Shown here piece after piece: positions 1 through 8,547 of a stretch of 64,000 nt of DNA. This stretch comes from Acidobacteriota bacterium (lineage in GTDB: Bacteria > Acidobacteriota > Vicinamibacteria > Vicinamibacterales > UBA2999): the NCBI GenBank assembly GCA_016192845.1, contig JACPTI010000118.1, positions 17,374-81,373 of the forward strand, given 5' to 3'. A model generated the notes under the pieces. The model saw only the letters and a list, made by a program, of their open reading frames with translations. It did no database searches and was not told the origin of the DNA. Both the position numbers and the translations under genes were made by a program. Numbering within the stretch: the stretch's first letter is position 1; every line of letters starts with the position of its first letter.

Positions 1-210
1 GCGATCGATCGGGCGGCGGTGGCGGCGCGCATGGCGGATCCGCGCGTGCGCGAGCACTACGCGCGGGCCGGCGTCGATCTCGACGCGCTGCTTGGGCCGT
101 ACCTGGACGGCGAGTCGGCCCGCTTCGGTCCCGACTTCGACCGCGGTACGCTCGTCGACCTCAATACGGATCTGTTTCCGAAGGACGAATACGATCTCTC
201 GCCGCCCTGA
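1..210 (+). CDS. C-terminal end of an unidentified protein (cut by window start)
   Basis: The frame is open from base 1 and ends in TGA at 208-210, leaving 69 residues that finish in the acidic tail NTDLFPKDEYDLSPP. There is no recognisable motif, so no function is assigned. It overlaps the start of the following aldo/keto reductase gene by one base, which suggests translational coupling in the same transcript. A GTG at 19 and an ATG at 31 exist, but the frame continues upstream of both and the piece looks like the end of a longer protein. Confidence 0.6.
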   Translation, partial: AIDRAAVAARMADPRVREHYARAGVDLDALLGPYLDGESARFGPDFDRGTLVDLNTDLFPKDEYDLSPP

Positions 211-737
211 TGGAACAACGCGTGTTCGGCCGCACGGGTCTGCGCGTGCCGGTCGTCGGCATGGGCACGTGGCAGACCTACGACGTCCGCGGGACGGAGG
301 TCGAAGCGCGCCGCGCGGTCACCGACGCGGCGTTCGAGACCGGCGCGACGTTCTTCGTCCACAATCTGGTCGCGTGGCCGCGGCGGCTCGCCGCGCTCGA
401 GCGATGGCGCGCGGCGGGATCGGTCCGCGTCATCGGCCTGACGCACTACAGCCCCGACACCTTTGCGGAGCTCCGGCGGGCGATGGCGGACCGCCGGGTC
501 GGCGCGATCCAGATCCCGTACAACCCGCTTGAACGGGACGTGGAAAGCGTTATCCTTCCAGCCGCGGCCGACCTCGGGCTGGGCGTCATCGTGATGCGGC
601 CGCTCGGCGAGGGCAGGCTGGCGCGCCGGCGCGTCACGCCCGAGGCCAGCCCTGCGCCTGGGTCCGGTCGCGTCGCGACCGGACCGTGGTTGGGGCCCGA
701 GGAACGGGCGTACGTCGCGAGGCTTGCAACCGCATGA
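210..737 (+). pseudogene. Aldo/keto reductase with internal deletions
   Basis: The 175 residues align in order with an aldo/keto reductase, which is usually about 290-320 aa. The N-terminal strand has FGRTGLRVPVVGMGTWQ, followed by the mid-barrel VHNLVAW and VIGLTHYSPDTF segments, then QIPYNPLE and a C-terminal GPEERAYVARLA helix. After FETGATFF (residue ~49) the sequence jumps straight to VHNLVAW, so the segment carrying the catalytic Tyr (usually in an MYG motif) and the active-site Lys is missing. A second loss lies between residues ~141 and 158, where the NADPH-binding end of the barrel should be. The frame stays open, so a protein could be made, but it cannot be a working NADPH reductase. 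It overlaps the next gene by ATGA. Confidence 0.75.
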
Positions 738-1510
738 AGCGCATCCTGAAGATTGCGGCGCTCGTGGTCCTGCTGGTAGTCGTTGCCGTCGCGGGACTGT
801 TCGCGGTGACGTTCATGGGACGCCAGTCGCTCGCCGACGGCTACGAAATCAACCGCGTCCGTGTGGTCGCCGACGGATTCTCCGGCATGGCGATCATCCG
901 TCTCGACGACGGGCGCGTGGCGCTCGTCGACGCGGGAGACGACCCGGAAGGCGCGGCCGTGCTCGCCGAGCTGCAGCGGCGTCAGCTCGGCCCCGAGGCG
1001 GTCGCCGCGGTGCTGCTCACGCATGGACACCCGGACCATCTGGGCGCTATCGCACGCTTTCCACGCGCGGAGGTGATGGCGCTCGAGGCGGAGGTGCCGC
1101 TCGTCGAAGGACGCGCCGGCGCGCGAGGCCCGCTGCCGCGCCTCTTCCCGGTGAGCCCGACCGGCGTGAAGGTCACGCGCGTGCTGCGGGACGGCGACGT
1201 GGTGACGGTTGGCGGCGTGCCGATCCGGGTGTACGCCGTGCCGGGCCATACCGGCGGCAGCGCCGCCTATTACGTCGACGGCGCCCTGCTCGTTGGCGAC
1301 TCCGCGGATATCGCGAGCGACGGCAGCCTGCAGGGGGCGCCGTGGATCTTCAGCGACAGCCAGGCGGAGAACCGGGCGTCGCTCGTGCGGCTCGAGCGGC
1401 GGCTGGTCGCCGACGGCGCGGCGGTGAAGGCGATTGTCCCGGCACATTCGGGAGCGGGAGAGGGAGCGGCGTTGACGAGCTTCGCGCGCACCAACCGGGA
1501 GAGACCATGA
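734..1510 (+). CDS. MBL-fold metallo-hydrolase, membrane-anchored
   Basis: A 258-aa metallo-beta-lactamase-fold hydrolase. An N-terminal transmembrane helix (residues ~5-27) is followed by the zinc motif THGHPDH (about residue 95), then VPGHTGG, a metal-bridging Asp in LLVGDSAD, and a last His in IVPAHSG. The order is that of the glyoxalase II/hydrolase branch and the substrate is not evident. The ATG at 734 overlaps the stop of the upstream gene. An upstream GTG would add residues that do not look coding, so 734 is preferred. Its own stop overlaps the PepSY gene start, making a tight three-gene run. Location is probably the outer face of the inner membrane. Confidence 0.85.
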   Translation: MKRILKIAALVVLLVVVAVAGLFAVTFMGRQSLADGYEINRVRVVADGFSGMAIIRLDDGRVALVDAGDDPEGAAVLAELQRRQLGPEAVAAVLLTHGHPDHLGAIARFPRAEVMALEAEVPLVEGRAGARGPLPRLFPVSPTGVKVTRVLRDGDVVTVGGVPIRVYAVPGHTGGSAAYYVDGALLVGDSADIASDGSLQGAPWIFSDSQAENRASLVRLERRLVADGAAVKAIVPAHSGAGEGAALTSFARTNRERP

Positions 1511-3081
1511 AGCGACTGATCGCCGGACTCATCGTCGTGCACCGGTACCTCGGCGTGGCCTTCTGCCTGATCTTTCTGATCTGGTTCGCCTCCGGCATCG
1601 TCATGGTGTTCAAGCGGATGCCGGAGTTCTCGCAGGAGGAGCGGCTCGCGCGGCTCCCGCCGCTCGACGCCGAGGGGATCCGGCTGACGCCGGCGCAGGC
1701 GCTCGAAGCGGCGGGGCTGCAGAGCCCGCCGGAGCGGGTGCTGCTGACAACGTATCGCGACCGGCCCGTCTACCGGCTCGCCCTCGAGTTCGGGTCGATC
1801 ACTGTGTTCGCCGACGACGGCTCGTACCTGGAGCTTGTGACGCCGGAGGATGCGGTCGCCATCGCGGGCGTCCTGTTCCCGGAGCACCGTGCGACCGTGC
1901 GGCACCTCGATTCCATTGGCGAACCCGACCAGTGGACGATCACCAACCGGTTCAATGCCACGGGGGCGCTGCACCGCGTCGCGCTCGGCGATCCGGCAGG
2001 CACCGAAGTGTACGTGGCCGAGGCGACCGGCGAGATCGTCATGAAAACCGATCGCGCCAGTCGCTTCTGGGGGTATCTGGGGCCGGTCGCGCATTGGTTC
2101 TACTTCACGCCGCTGCGCTGGGGCCAGGCGCCGCTCTGGAACGATCTGGTCGTGTACGGGTCTGTGGTGGGCTGCGTACTGTGCATCCTCGGCCTCGTCA
2201 TCGGTCTCTATCGCTTTTCCATCACGCGCCGCTTCATGCGCAGCACATCCATGAGCCCGTACGTGGGATGGCTGCGCTGGCACCATTACGCGGGGCTGCT
2301 GTTTGGCGCCGTCACCCTCACTTGGACGTTCAGCGGGCTGCTCACGATGACGCCGTGGAACCTGTTCCCCGCGGCCGGGCCGTCGCGGGCGCAGGTACGC
2401 GCCGTGCGCGGCGAGGGCGTGGCGCTCGATCGGGTTACCGTGGTGCCGGCCGTGGCGATCGCGGAGCTGCAGCCGCGCTTTGCGCCCAAGGAGATCGAGC
2501 TACTGCAGTTCATGGGGGCGCCGTTCTACGCGGCGTACGAGCGCGCCGGCATCTCGGCGCGCGCGCATCAGGACGCGGCACGGTTTGCGGCGCCCGACGC
2601 GCGCCCGAGGCGAGCCCTCGTGTCGGCCGACGGCGCCCGCCCCGGCGTCCGGGAGGCGTTCACGCGCGAGGAGCTCCTGGCCGCCGCCCGCGCGGCGATG
2701 GCGGAGCTGGAGCCGGTGGAGGTCGCCTGGCTGACCGACTACGACGCCTACTATTACGACCGGACAGGCGGCCGGCGGCTTCCAGTGCTCCGGGCCAAGT
2801 TCAACGATCCCGAGGAGACGTGGCTGTATCTTGACGCCAACGACGGCTCAATCGCGCTGGCGGAGGTGCGCGGCAGCCGGACGGAGCGCTGGCTGTATCA
2901 GGGGCTGCACAGCCTCGACTTCCCGTGGCTGTATGCGATGCCGTGGGCGTGGTACGCCGTGATCATTGGCCTGAGCCTGAGCGGGGTGGCGCTCAGCCTG
3001 ACGTCGCTCGTGATTGCCTGGCGGTTCCTGCGCGGGAAGGCGCGCGTCGTGGCGGAACCATCCTCTACGGCAGCGGCGTAA
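1507..3081 (+). CDS. PepSY-associated transmembrane protein
   Basis: A 524-aa membrane protein of the PepSY-TM type. The first transmembrane helix (residues ~10-32) follows the typical LIVVHRYLG start. A periplasmic PepSY-like region follows, then helices around VGCVLCILGLVIGLYRF, around WHHYAGLLFGAVTLTWTFSG, and a final helix near the C-terminus (VIIGLSLSGVALSLTSLVIAW). Several His residues in or near helices (HRY, HWF, WHHYAG) fit the heme or metal-linked reductase-like proteins of this family, often tied to iron or siderophore reduction; that role is inference. The start at 1507 overlaps the MBL stop (ATGA). Confidence 0.8.
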   Translation: MKRLIAGLIVVHRYLGVAFCLIFLIWFASGIVMVFKRMPEFSQEERLARLPPLDAEGIRLTPAQALEAAGLQSPPERVLLTTYRDRPVYRLALEFGSITVFADDGSYLELVTPEDAVAIAGVLFPEHRATVRHLDSIGEPDQWTITNRFNATGALHRVALGDPAGTEVYVAEATGEIVMKTDRASRFWGYLGPVAHWFYFTPLRWGQAPLWNDLVVYGSVVGCVLCILGLVIGLYRFSITRRFMRSTSMSPYVGWLRWHHYAGLLFGAVTLTWTFSGLLTMTPWNLFPAAGPSRAQVRAVRGEGVALDRVTVVPAVAIAELQPRFAPKEIELLQFMGAPFYAAYERAGISARAHQDAARFAAPDARPRRALVSADGARPGVREAFTREELLAAARAAMAELEPVEVAWLTDYDAYYYDRTGGRRLPVLRAKFNDPEETWLYLDANDGSIALAEVRGSRTERWLYQGLHSLDFPWLYAMPWAWYAVIIGLSLSGVALSLTSLVIAWRFLRGKARVVAEPSSTAAA

Positions 3082-3103
3082 TCCCCAGCGTACTCGGCGG
3101 TCC

Positions 3104-3913
3104 TCAGCGTGCCGCGAGGAGATGGACCGCGGCGGGACCGCCCGGGATGACGAGCTCCTGCAGACCCGCCGTGCCCGGCTTCTCTTTTCCGGTATAGGAA
3201 AACTCCACGGTGGCGGTTGCGCCGGCCTTGACGTCCACGGTGCGGCTGAGGGTGCCGTACTGCTCGTGCCAGACCTGAATCGTGTGGCGGCCGGCCGGCA
3301 CACGCGCGATGGTGAACGCGCCGTCCGCGCCGCTCACGGCAAAGTACGGGTGCCTCGTCACGCCCACGTAGGTGATCATCCACGAGTGGATGTCGCAGCG
3401 GATGCGCATCAGGACCTCGTCGGCCTGCAGCTGAAACTTGAAGACCATCCCCTGTTTCGGCTGACTGGTGTTGAAGGCGTTTGCCTTCGACACGCTGTGC
3501 ACGTTGTGGGCTGTCGCATCGCTGTTCGTGATCTGTACCGTCTGGCCGACCCGGGCGCCGACAACGCGGGGGACGAAGATGCAATTGCGCTGATCGATCG
3601 TCACCGGCTCGGCCGGCACCGGCGTCGACGGAAACGTCCCTTGCAGGTGCACGAAGGCGTTCGCGAGGCCGCCGTCTGCGCTCCGGAGGACGACCTCCTG
3701 CGTCAGGCGCTGCCCGCGCGTCGCGCGGCTGCAGCGCGGATCGGCGCCCATGCGGATCAGCGGGTTGGCCGGGGCTGGGCCCTGCAGCCGGACACGTCCG
3801 GTGATCGTGCCGGTCGCGCCCCCCTGCGCCCCCGCGGGCGCAGCAGACAGACCGCCCGCGATCAGGGCGAGAAGCGCGCACGCGGGCGCCAGCGTCGCGA
3901 CACGGTGCCTCAT
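3104..3913 (-). CDS. Secreted carboxypeptidase-regulatory/plastocyanin-like protein
   Basis: 269 aa with a clear signal peptide ending near APAGAQGG. The middle has a cupredoxin-like stretch (VGQTVQITNSDATAHNVHS, later DIHSWM) where His and Met could bind metal. The C-terminal part is a carboxypeptidase-regulatory-like beta domain (DGAFTIARVPAGRHTIQVWH). It lies 5 bp downstream of the cytochrome lipoprotein gene on the same strand, so the two are probably co-transcribed and both act in the periplasm. ATG 3913 is chosen because the frame upstream runs into the cytochrome gene in another frame. Copper-binding is suggested by the residues but not shown. Confidence 0.75.
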   Translation of the reverse strand: MRHRVATLAPACALLALIAGGLSAAPAGAQGGATGTITGRVRLQGPAPANPLIRMGADPRCSRATRGQRLTQEVVLRSADGGLANAFVHLQGTFPSTPVPAEPVTIDQRNCIFVPRVVGARVGQTVQITNSDATAHNVHSVSKANAFNTSQPKQGMVFKFQLQADEVLMRIRCDIHSWMITYVGVTRHPYFAVSGADGAFTIARVPAGRHTIQVWHEQYGTLSRTVDVKAGATATVEFSYTGKEKPGTAGLQELVIPGGPAAVHLLAAR

Positions 3914-3918
3914 GCGCT

Positions 3919-4485
3919 TCACTGTGGCGGCGCCGGCCGTTTGTCGCCCGGGTACCAGAACTCGAGGTGGCAGCTTTCGCACGCCTGATCGATCGGCTCG
4001 CCGACGTTCCACAGCTCCTGCACGTCCTTGTCGGCCGCGGCCTTGTAGGCGCGCAGCGCCACGTCCTGGAGGTCCTTGGCGTGCCTCACCCACAAATCAG
4101 GGTTCGCCTTGATCTTTTCCTGGATCTGGGCCGGCGTCAGCTCCGTGGGGTCGGCGGAGGTGTTCATTTCCTCCGGACGCGCGACGGATCGGCCCGGCAC
4201 CATGAGGAGGTTCGCCGCTTCCGCCAGCGTGAGGGCGCTGTGCAGCACCGCGTCCCACTCTTCCTCGGTCTCCGGCTGCTTTTCCTGCGTGCCCGCCTGC
4301 GTCACGGTGACTGCGACGGAATCGAAGATGACCTGCGCCTGCGACTCGATCACCATGTGCATCACGTCCCGGATCGTGCCAACGGGGCCTGGACCTCCGG
4401 GCGCCGCCGCCTGCTGCTGCTGGCTGCGGCAGCTCGTCACCAGGGCGATCGCACTCATCAACACGAGCCAGCGGAAACTTCGCAT
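3919..4485 (-). CDS. Monoheme cytochrome c-like lipoprotein
   Basis: 188 aa with a lipoprotein signal (LVTSC at residue 19) and a single heme-binding CESCH at about residue 169 followed by LEFWYPGDKRP. The body is helical with the TEEEWDAVLHSALTLAEAANLL pattern also found in the protein at 35377-35865, so the two are paralogs. The fold resembles cytochrome c-prime-like four-helix proteins with the heme site near the C-terminus. Its likely role is electron transfer in the periplasm, with an unknown partner. Upstream at 4563-4579 are CTGAAA and CTGAAT 11 bp apart, matching the half sites before the response-regulator gene near 21.5 kb. Confidence 0.8.
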   Translation of the reverse strand: MRSFRWLVLMSAIALVTSCRSQQQQAAAPGGPGPVGTIRDVMHMVIESQAQVIFDSVAVTVTQAGTQEKQPETEEEWDAVLHSALTLAEAANLLMVPGRSVARPEEMNTSADPTELTPAQIQEKIKANPDLWVRHAKDLQDVALRAYKAAADKDVQELWNVGEPIDQACESCHLEFWYPGDKRPAPPQ

Positions 4486-4562
4486 CTGCCGTCCCTTTCG
4501 TCAGAATCAGTGGAGGTCGAAGGTCCACGCCAGTCTACTCAGGCGGCGCCGGATCGTCCATT

Positions 4563-4579
4563 CTGAAAACTTCCTGAAT
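4563..4579. promoter_or_regulatory. Direct CTGAAA-type half sites, 11 bp apart
   Basis: CTGAAA at 4563-4568 and CTGAAT at 4574-4579 stand exactly one helical turn apart, 78 bp before the start codon of the cytochrome lipoprotein gene on the minus strand. The 11-bp spacing is typical of OmpR/PhoB-family dimers. The same word in the same spacing occurs twice at 21484-21535. Regulation by that response regulator is inference. Confidence 0.4.
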
Positions 4580-4685
4580 TACTTGTCAGAAACCGCGGCG
4601 ACACAAGGGCGCGACGGCTCGATACGGCCGCGTTGGGCCTCGGCGGGCGCGCATCGACCGACGAGCTCGCCGCGTCGGACCGGGG

Positions 4686-4931
4686 TCAGTACCAGTCGCG
4701 CTGGGCGCCCGGCCACGTGCCGCGCGCCCAGACCCCTTTTTTGACCTCGCGGACGAGGCCGGCGGAGGCGAGCCGTTCGAGAATCCGCTGGGCGGCGTCG
4801 AGCGGGATGTTCAGCCACCGCTGAAGCGTGTCGGCCGTCAGCGTGACGCTCGGGTTCTGAACGACGCCGTTGATCACACGCTGGACCACAGCGGCGCGAG
4901 CGCTGATATTGCGACGTTCCTCCACGCGCAT
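4686..4931 (-). CDS. Small winged-helix-like DNA-binding protein
   Basis: 81 aa beginning MRVEERRNISARAAVVQRVING. The middle (LTADTLQRWLNIPLDAAQRILERLASAGLVREV) reads as a helix-turn-helix or winged-helix module in which the LERLASAGLVREV stretch is the typical recognition helix and wing start. There is no effector domain. The longer open frame upstream looks like shadow sequence across the divergent metallothionein-like gene, so ATG 4931 is chosen. Its target is unknown. Proximity to the Cys-rich 50-aa protein suggests a stress or metal theme but that is weak. Confidence 0.6.
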   Translation of the reverse strand: MRVEERRNISARAAVVQRVINGVVQNPSVTLTADTLQRWLNIPLDAAQRILERLASAGLVREVKKGVWARGTWPGAQRDWY

Positions 4932-5019
4932 TTGGCGTCCTGAGCCTCCCACGCCCCCAGAGGCAAGCAGAATGCCGCGGAGAACGGTCCGGGTCGGCAG
5001 GTGGGGTCGCCCGGACGGC

Positions 5020-5172
5020 TTACCGGCACGCCGGATGCCGGCAGTCGCAGCGGAGCTCGATTGTGTCCCCCGCCTGCTTGCAGTGTTCGCTGCAGTACTT
5101 CCCAAAGGGCCCGTTTGGTGACACCATGCAGGCGCACCCCTCATGCGCGCACTTCGTTGGTTCTTTGGCCAT
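5020..5172 (-). CDS. Metallothionein-like Cys-rich small protein
   Basis: A 50-aa protein starting MAKEPTKCAHEGCACMV, with GKYCSEHC in the middle and RCDCRHPACR at the end. It has eight Cys and three His, in the CxHxxCxC / YCSxxC arrangement seen in bacterial SmtA/BmtA-type metallothioneins. It probably binds Zn, Cu or Cd in the cytoplasm. It lacks the classic glycine-rich C-terminal GCxHxxCxC end, so it is a divergent or short form. Its start codon lies inside the 5' end of the divergent gene at 5143, so the two starts overlap by 30 bp if both are right. Confidence 0.7.
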   Translation of the reverse strand: MAKEPTKCAHEGCACMVSPNGPFGKYCSEHCKQAGDTIELRCDCRHPACR

Positions 5173-6117
5173 AACGCACCCTCGTGTGAGCACTCTACGC
5201 CTCGGGGCGCCCGCGCTCAAGCGGGGTGCTCTCAAGTTGGCCCGGTCCGGCTGGGGCGCCTCATCTGGGCCGCCGGGTTGGCCCTCGGCGTGGCCGCGTC
5301 CGGGGCCGCTCAGGCGCCGCCGCCGGCCGGGGATCTCGCCGAGGCGCTGCTGCGGGTCGGGCGGCGCCTCGAACAGTGGTACTCCCGGGCCCAGACGGTG
5401 GTGTCGACGGAAACGGTCTGGATTCAGCCGCTGCGTGCCGACCTGACGCCGGTCGACCTCCCGCGGCGGCTCGCCTACGAGCTCCGCGTCGCGTGGGACC
5501 CCGAAGAGACGGGCTCGGCGCGCACGTCGCGCCCGAGCGTGCTGCGGCAGGTGCTCAGCGTCAACGGACGGCCGGCACGCGGAGAGGAGGATCCCGGCTG
5601 TGTGGATCCGAAGCCGGTGTCGCCGGAGCCGCTCGGCATCCTGCTGCCCGCCCGGCTGAGCGAGTCGGAGTTCTCGTTTGCGGGCGTCGGGCGCACCGAC
5701 GGCCGCCGGACGCTGCTCCTCGACTACCGGGGCCGCGCCGCGCAACCGCCCGACATCATCTGGGCCGACGAATGCGTGACGGTCTCGCTGCCCGGCCGAT
5801 CGCGCGGCCGGATCTGGATCGACGCCGAGACCTACGACGTGCTGCGCATGGACGATCGGCTCGTCGGCAGCTTCGAGTTCGACGTGCCGCGCGAGTACGT
5901 GCAGCGGGGTGCGGCACCCCGCATGGCGGTCGAGCGGGCCGAATCGTCGATCCGGTACCGGCCCGTGCGTTTCGACGACCCGAGCGAGATCCTCTTGCTG
6001 CCGCACGCGATCGACACCATCACCGTGCTGCGCGGCAGCGGCGTGCAGCGCTATCGCATCAGCCAGCGCTTTTCGGGCTACCGCCGGTTTCTCACCGACG
6101 GGCGCCTGCTTTATTGA
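5143..6117 (+). CDS. Conserved secreted protein of unknown function
   Basis: Up to 324 aa. A signal-peptide-like stretch (LGRLIWAAGLALGVAASGAAQA) occurs only from about residue 37, so the annotated ATG is probably too far upstream. No ATG, GTG or TTG lies closer in a suitable place, so the start is unsettled. The mature part has a coiled N-terminal segment (LAEALLRVGRRLEQWYSRAQTVV), a beta-rich region, and repeated RIWIDAETYDVLRMD-like strands reminiscent of lipoprotein-carrier (LolA/LolB-like) folds. I do not recognise a named family. The 5' end overlaps the divergent Cys-rich gene. Confidence 0.6.
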   Translation: MRALRWFFGHNAPSCEHSTPRGARAQAGCSQVGPVRLGRLIWAAGLALGVAASGAAQAPPPAGDLAEALLRVGRRLEQWYSRAQTVVSTETVWIQPLRADLTPVDLPRRLAYELRVAWDPEETGSARTSRPSVLRQVLSVNGRPARGEEDPGCVDPKPVSPEPLGILLPARLSESEFSFAGVGRTDGRRTLLLDYRGRAAQPPDIIWADECVTVSLPGRSRGRIWIDAETYDVLRMDDRLVGSFEFDVPREYVQRGAAPRMAVERAESSIRYRPVRFDDPSEILLLPHAIDTITVLRGSGVQRYRISQRFSGYRRFLTDGRLLY

Positions 6118-6118
6118 A

Positions 6119-6250
6119 CTATCCCAGCAGGCGTCGCTTCATCTCCTCGAGGTCGAAGTCGAGCTCGGAGCTCACGCTCACGCCGTCGCGGGTCTCGAGG
6201 CGGTCGCGGAACCGAAGGTACGCGGCGCGTCCCGCGGGCGGTCTGCTCTG
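6119..6250 (-). other. Coding-like remnant without a start codon
   Basis: On the minus strand this stretch reads GRAAYLRFRDRLETRDG and then SSELDFDLEEMKRRLLG before a stop. It looks like the end of a real protein, but an in-frame stop lies about 40 codons upstream and there is no start codon in between. It fits a decayed gene end or a short unannotated protein. It lies between two convergent genes. Confidence 0.25.
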
Positions 6251-6280
6251 CTGTCATGGGCCGTCCGGGCGGGGCGAGCG

Positions 6281-7282
6281 CTACGGCAGACGCGCGTCAA
6301 ACGTCCGGAGCGCCTCGACGATCATGTCGGCCACGTCGCCGAAGAACCGCGGGTCGATCCGATCCGGGTTGTCGGTCGGCTTGTGATAGTCGGCGTGGTC
6401 CTCGACGCCGAAGTAGACGAACGGAATCCCCGCCTCGTGGAAGGCGGCGTGGTCCGATGAGCGCGTCCAGTCTTCCAGCCCGCGGCTCCGCGAGTCGGGG
6501 CGGTCGTGCCCGAACAGGATCCGAACCGCGGCGCGGGTCTGGACGTCGAGCAGGATGGGCGTCAGCCATGGGGAATGATACGGGCCGGCCGCGTAAATCT
6601 CGTTGCGGTCGTTGCGCGACACCATGTCGAGGTTGACGTTCAACGCCACGCGCTCGCTGGGCAGCACGGCCGAGCGGACGAGCGTCGTCGCGCCGTGCAG
6701 CCCCAGCTCTTCCGCATCGAGCGCGGCAAAGACGAACCCGTGCTGCGGCGGGTTGTGCCGGAAGTGCCGCGCGGCGGCCAGCAGGACGGCCACACCCGAT
6801 GCGTTGTCGTCCGCGCCTGGATAGAGGACGCCCTCGCGCACACCGAGGTGGTCGTAATGCGCCGTGACCGCGATGATTCTGCCGCCCGGGTTTCGGCCCG
6901 ACAGCCGCCCCACCACGTTGGCGGCCTCATGGGTACTGCGGAACGGACGGCCGCCGGGCGGGATGGCCCGGAGGTCGCGCGCCGTGACGGTGAACGGCTG
7001 CAGGTAGTCGCTCGTGTGCGCCGGCTGAAGGCCCACGCTCCGGAACTGCTCGACGAGCCACTGGCGGGCGCCGAGACCGCCCGGCGTCCCGGTGCCGCGC
7101 CCTTCGAACGCCGCGGCGCCGAGCGTCGCGACATCGCGCATCAGCACGCTGCGGTCGACGTGCCGTGCCGGCGCGGCCTGTGCGGCCGGCGCCTGCCCGG
7201 CGGCAATCGGGACGAGCCCGACCAGCGGCACCGCGGCCGCGAGCGCGAACAGAAGGATCAGGCGCCGCAGCCGTGCAGCCAT
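6281..7282 (-). CDS. Secreted M28-family metallopeptidase
   Basis: 333 aa with a signal peptide (LILLFALAAAVPLVGLVPIAAGQA). The M28 zinc ligands and catalytic residues are in order: HYDHLG (first His, Asp), PGADDNASG (bridging Asp), DAEELG (catalytic Glu and metal Glu), NLDMV (Asp) and SSDHAAF (last His). The catalytic core is full length. Substrates of this family are N-terminal amino acids of peptides, and some members act on other amide bonds. ATG 7282 is the only start placing the signal peptide at the N-terminus. It is monocistronic and divergent from the sulfite-oxidase-like gene. Confidence 0.88.
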   Translation of the reverse strand: MAARLRRLILLFALAAAVPLVGLVPIAAGQAPAAQAAPARHVDRSVLMRDVATLGAAAFEGRGTGTPGGLGARQWLVEQFRSVGLQPAHTSDYLQPFTVTARDLRAIPPGGRPFRSTHEAANVVGRLSGRNPGGRIIAVTAHYDHLGVREGVLYPGADDNASGVAVLLAAARHFRHNPPQHGFVFAALDAEELGLHGATTLVRSAVLPSERVALNVNLDMVSRNDRNEIYAAGPYHSPWLTPILLDVQTRAAVRILFGHDRPDSRSRGLEDWTRSSDHAAFHEAGIPFVYFGVEDHADYHKPTDNPDRIDPRFFGDVADMIVEALRTFDARLP

Positions 7283-7395
7283 GCCTGAAGTGTAGCAGTT
7301 GACGTTCTTGCAGCACCCGATGGGCTGCGAGGCGCGGTGCTCGGCAGATCCTAAACGCCGGCCCGTCCGGTTCGGCTTGTGAGACACTGACGGAC

Positions 7396-8547
7396 GTGCA
7401 CAGGCGCGCGTTTCTCCACACCGTCGGTCGTCTCGCTCCGGGTGCCGCGACGGTCGCGCTGCTTCCCTCGGCCGCCGCCGCACAGCAGGTCGTCTCCAAG
7501 GCCCGGCTGATCGTCCGCTCGCCGCGGCCGGAGGATCTCGAGACGCCGGTCCGTCTCCTCACGACGTGGATCACGCCGAACGATCTGTTCTACGTCCGCT
7601 CGCATTTCTATACGCCGTCGATCGAGGAGCGCGCGTGGACGCTCCGCGTCGACGGGGAGGTCGGTAGCGCGCTCCAGCTTACGCTCGCCGACCTCCGCGC
7701 GCTGCCGGCCACGACGCAGGTGGTGACGCTGGAGTGCGCCGGCAACGGCCGCGCGTTCTTCGACCCGCCCGTGGCCGGCGTGCAGTGGGAGAAAGGTGCG
7801 GTCGGGACGGCGGCGTGGACCGGCGTGCGTCTGACCGACGTGCTCCGCAAGGCGGACGTGAGGCCGTCGGCGCGCTACCTGTGGCTCGACGGGGCGGACC
7901 GCGGCGTTGGCCGCGCGCCGGACTTCATTCGCAGCCTGCCTATCGAGAAGGCGATGGACCCGGACACGCTGCTCGCCTATGAGATGAACGGCCAGCCGCT
8001 TCCGCTCCCGCACGGCTTCCCGCTGCGGGCGATCGTTCCCGGGTGGGAGGGCGCCTATTCGATCAAGTGGCTGACCCACATTCAGGCGAGCACGCGCGAC
8101 CACGACGGCCCGTTCGTCCAGGCCGGCTACCGCTACCCGCGGCGGCCGGTGTCGCCGGGCACGCTCGTGCCGGCGTCGGAGACGGTGCCGCTGCGGGCGA
8201 TGCCGGTGAAGTCGCTCATCACCGCGCCGGTGGACAACGCGGCGGTGGCACCGGACGCCATCCGGGTCGCCGGCTTTGCGTGGGCGGGCGACACCGAGAT
8301 CAGCCGCGTCGACGTGTCCATCGACGCCGGCCGAACCTGGATGGAGGCGCAGCTCGGGCGCGACCGCGCGCGCTACGCCTGGCGGCAGTTCGAATACCTG
8401 TGGCGGCCGCCCGACGCAGGGTCGTACCTCGTCATGTCGCGCGCGACAGACAGGCGCGGGCGCACGCAGCCGATCGTCTCCGAGTGGAACCCTGCGGGCT
8501 ACGTCTGGAACGCCATCGATCAGGTGCGGATCAATGTCGGTGCGTAG
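7396..8547 (+). CDS. Molybdopterin-dependent sulfite oxidase-like enzyme
   Basis: 383 aa starting from GTG 7396 with a Tat-like leader (RRAFLHTVGRLAPGAA). The oxidoreductase molybdopterin domain carries the Mo-ligand Cys in VTLECAGNGRAFF (C114). The pattern continues with the ERAWTLRVDG dimer-like entry and the ALPLPHGFPLR-type MNGQPLPLPHGFPLRAIVPGW core. A C-terminal Ig-like dimerisation domain (VDVSIDAGRTWMEAQL) follows. The pairing with a diheme cytochrome overlapping its 3' end recalls SorAB-type sulfite dehydrogenase, in which electrons pass from Mo to the cytochrome in the periplasm. Other SUOX-family substrates cannot be excluded. Confidence 0.85.
   Translation: MHRRAFLHTVGRLAPGAATVALLPSAAAAQQVVSKARLIVRSPRPEDLETPVRLLTTWITPNDLFYVRSHFYTPSIEERAWTLRVDGEVGSALQLTLADLRALPATTQVVTLECAGNGRAFFDPPVAGVQWEKGAVGTAAWTGVRLTDVLRKADVRPSARYLWLDGADRGVGRAPDFIRSLPIEKAMDPDTLLAYEMNGQPLPLPHGFPLRAIVPGWEGAYSIKWLTHIQASTRDHDGPFVQAGYRYPRRPVSPGTLVPASETVPLRAMPVKSLITAPVDNAAVAPDAIRVAGFAWAGDTEISRVDVSIDAGRTWMEAQLGRDRARYAWRQFEYLWRPPDAGSYLVMSRATDRRGRTQPIVSEWNPAGYVWNAIDQVRINVGA

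Noticed and set aside
446..1447. Minus-strand 333-aa open frame
   Set aside because: Antisense of the reductase and MBL genes; no motifs, Arg/His-rich, no ribosome site.
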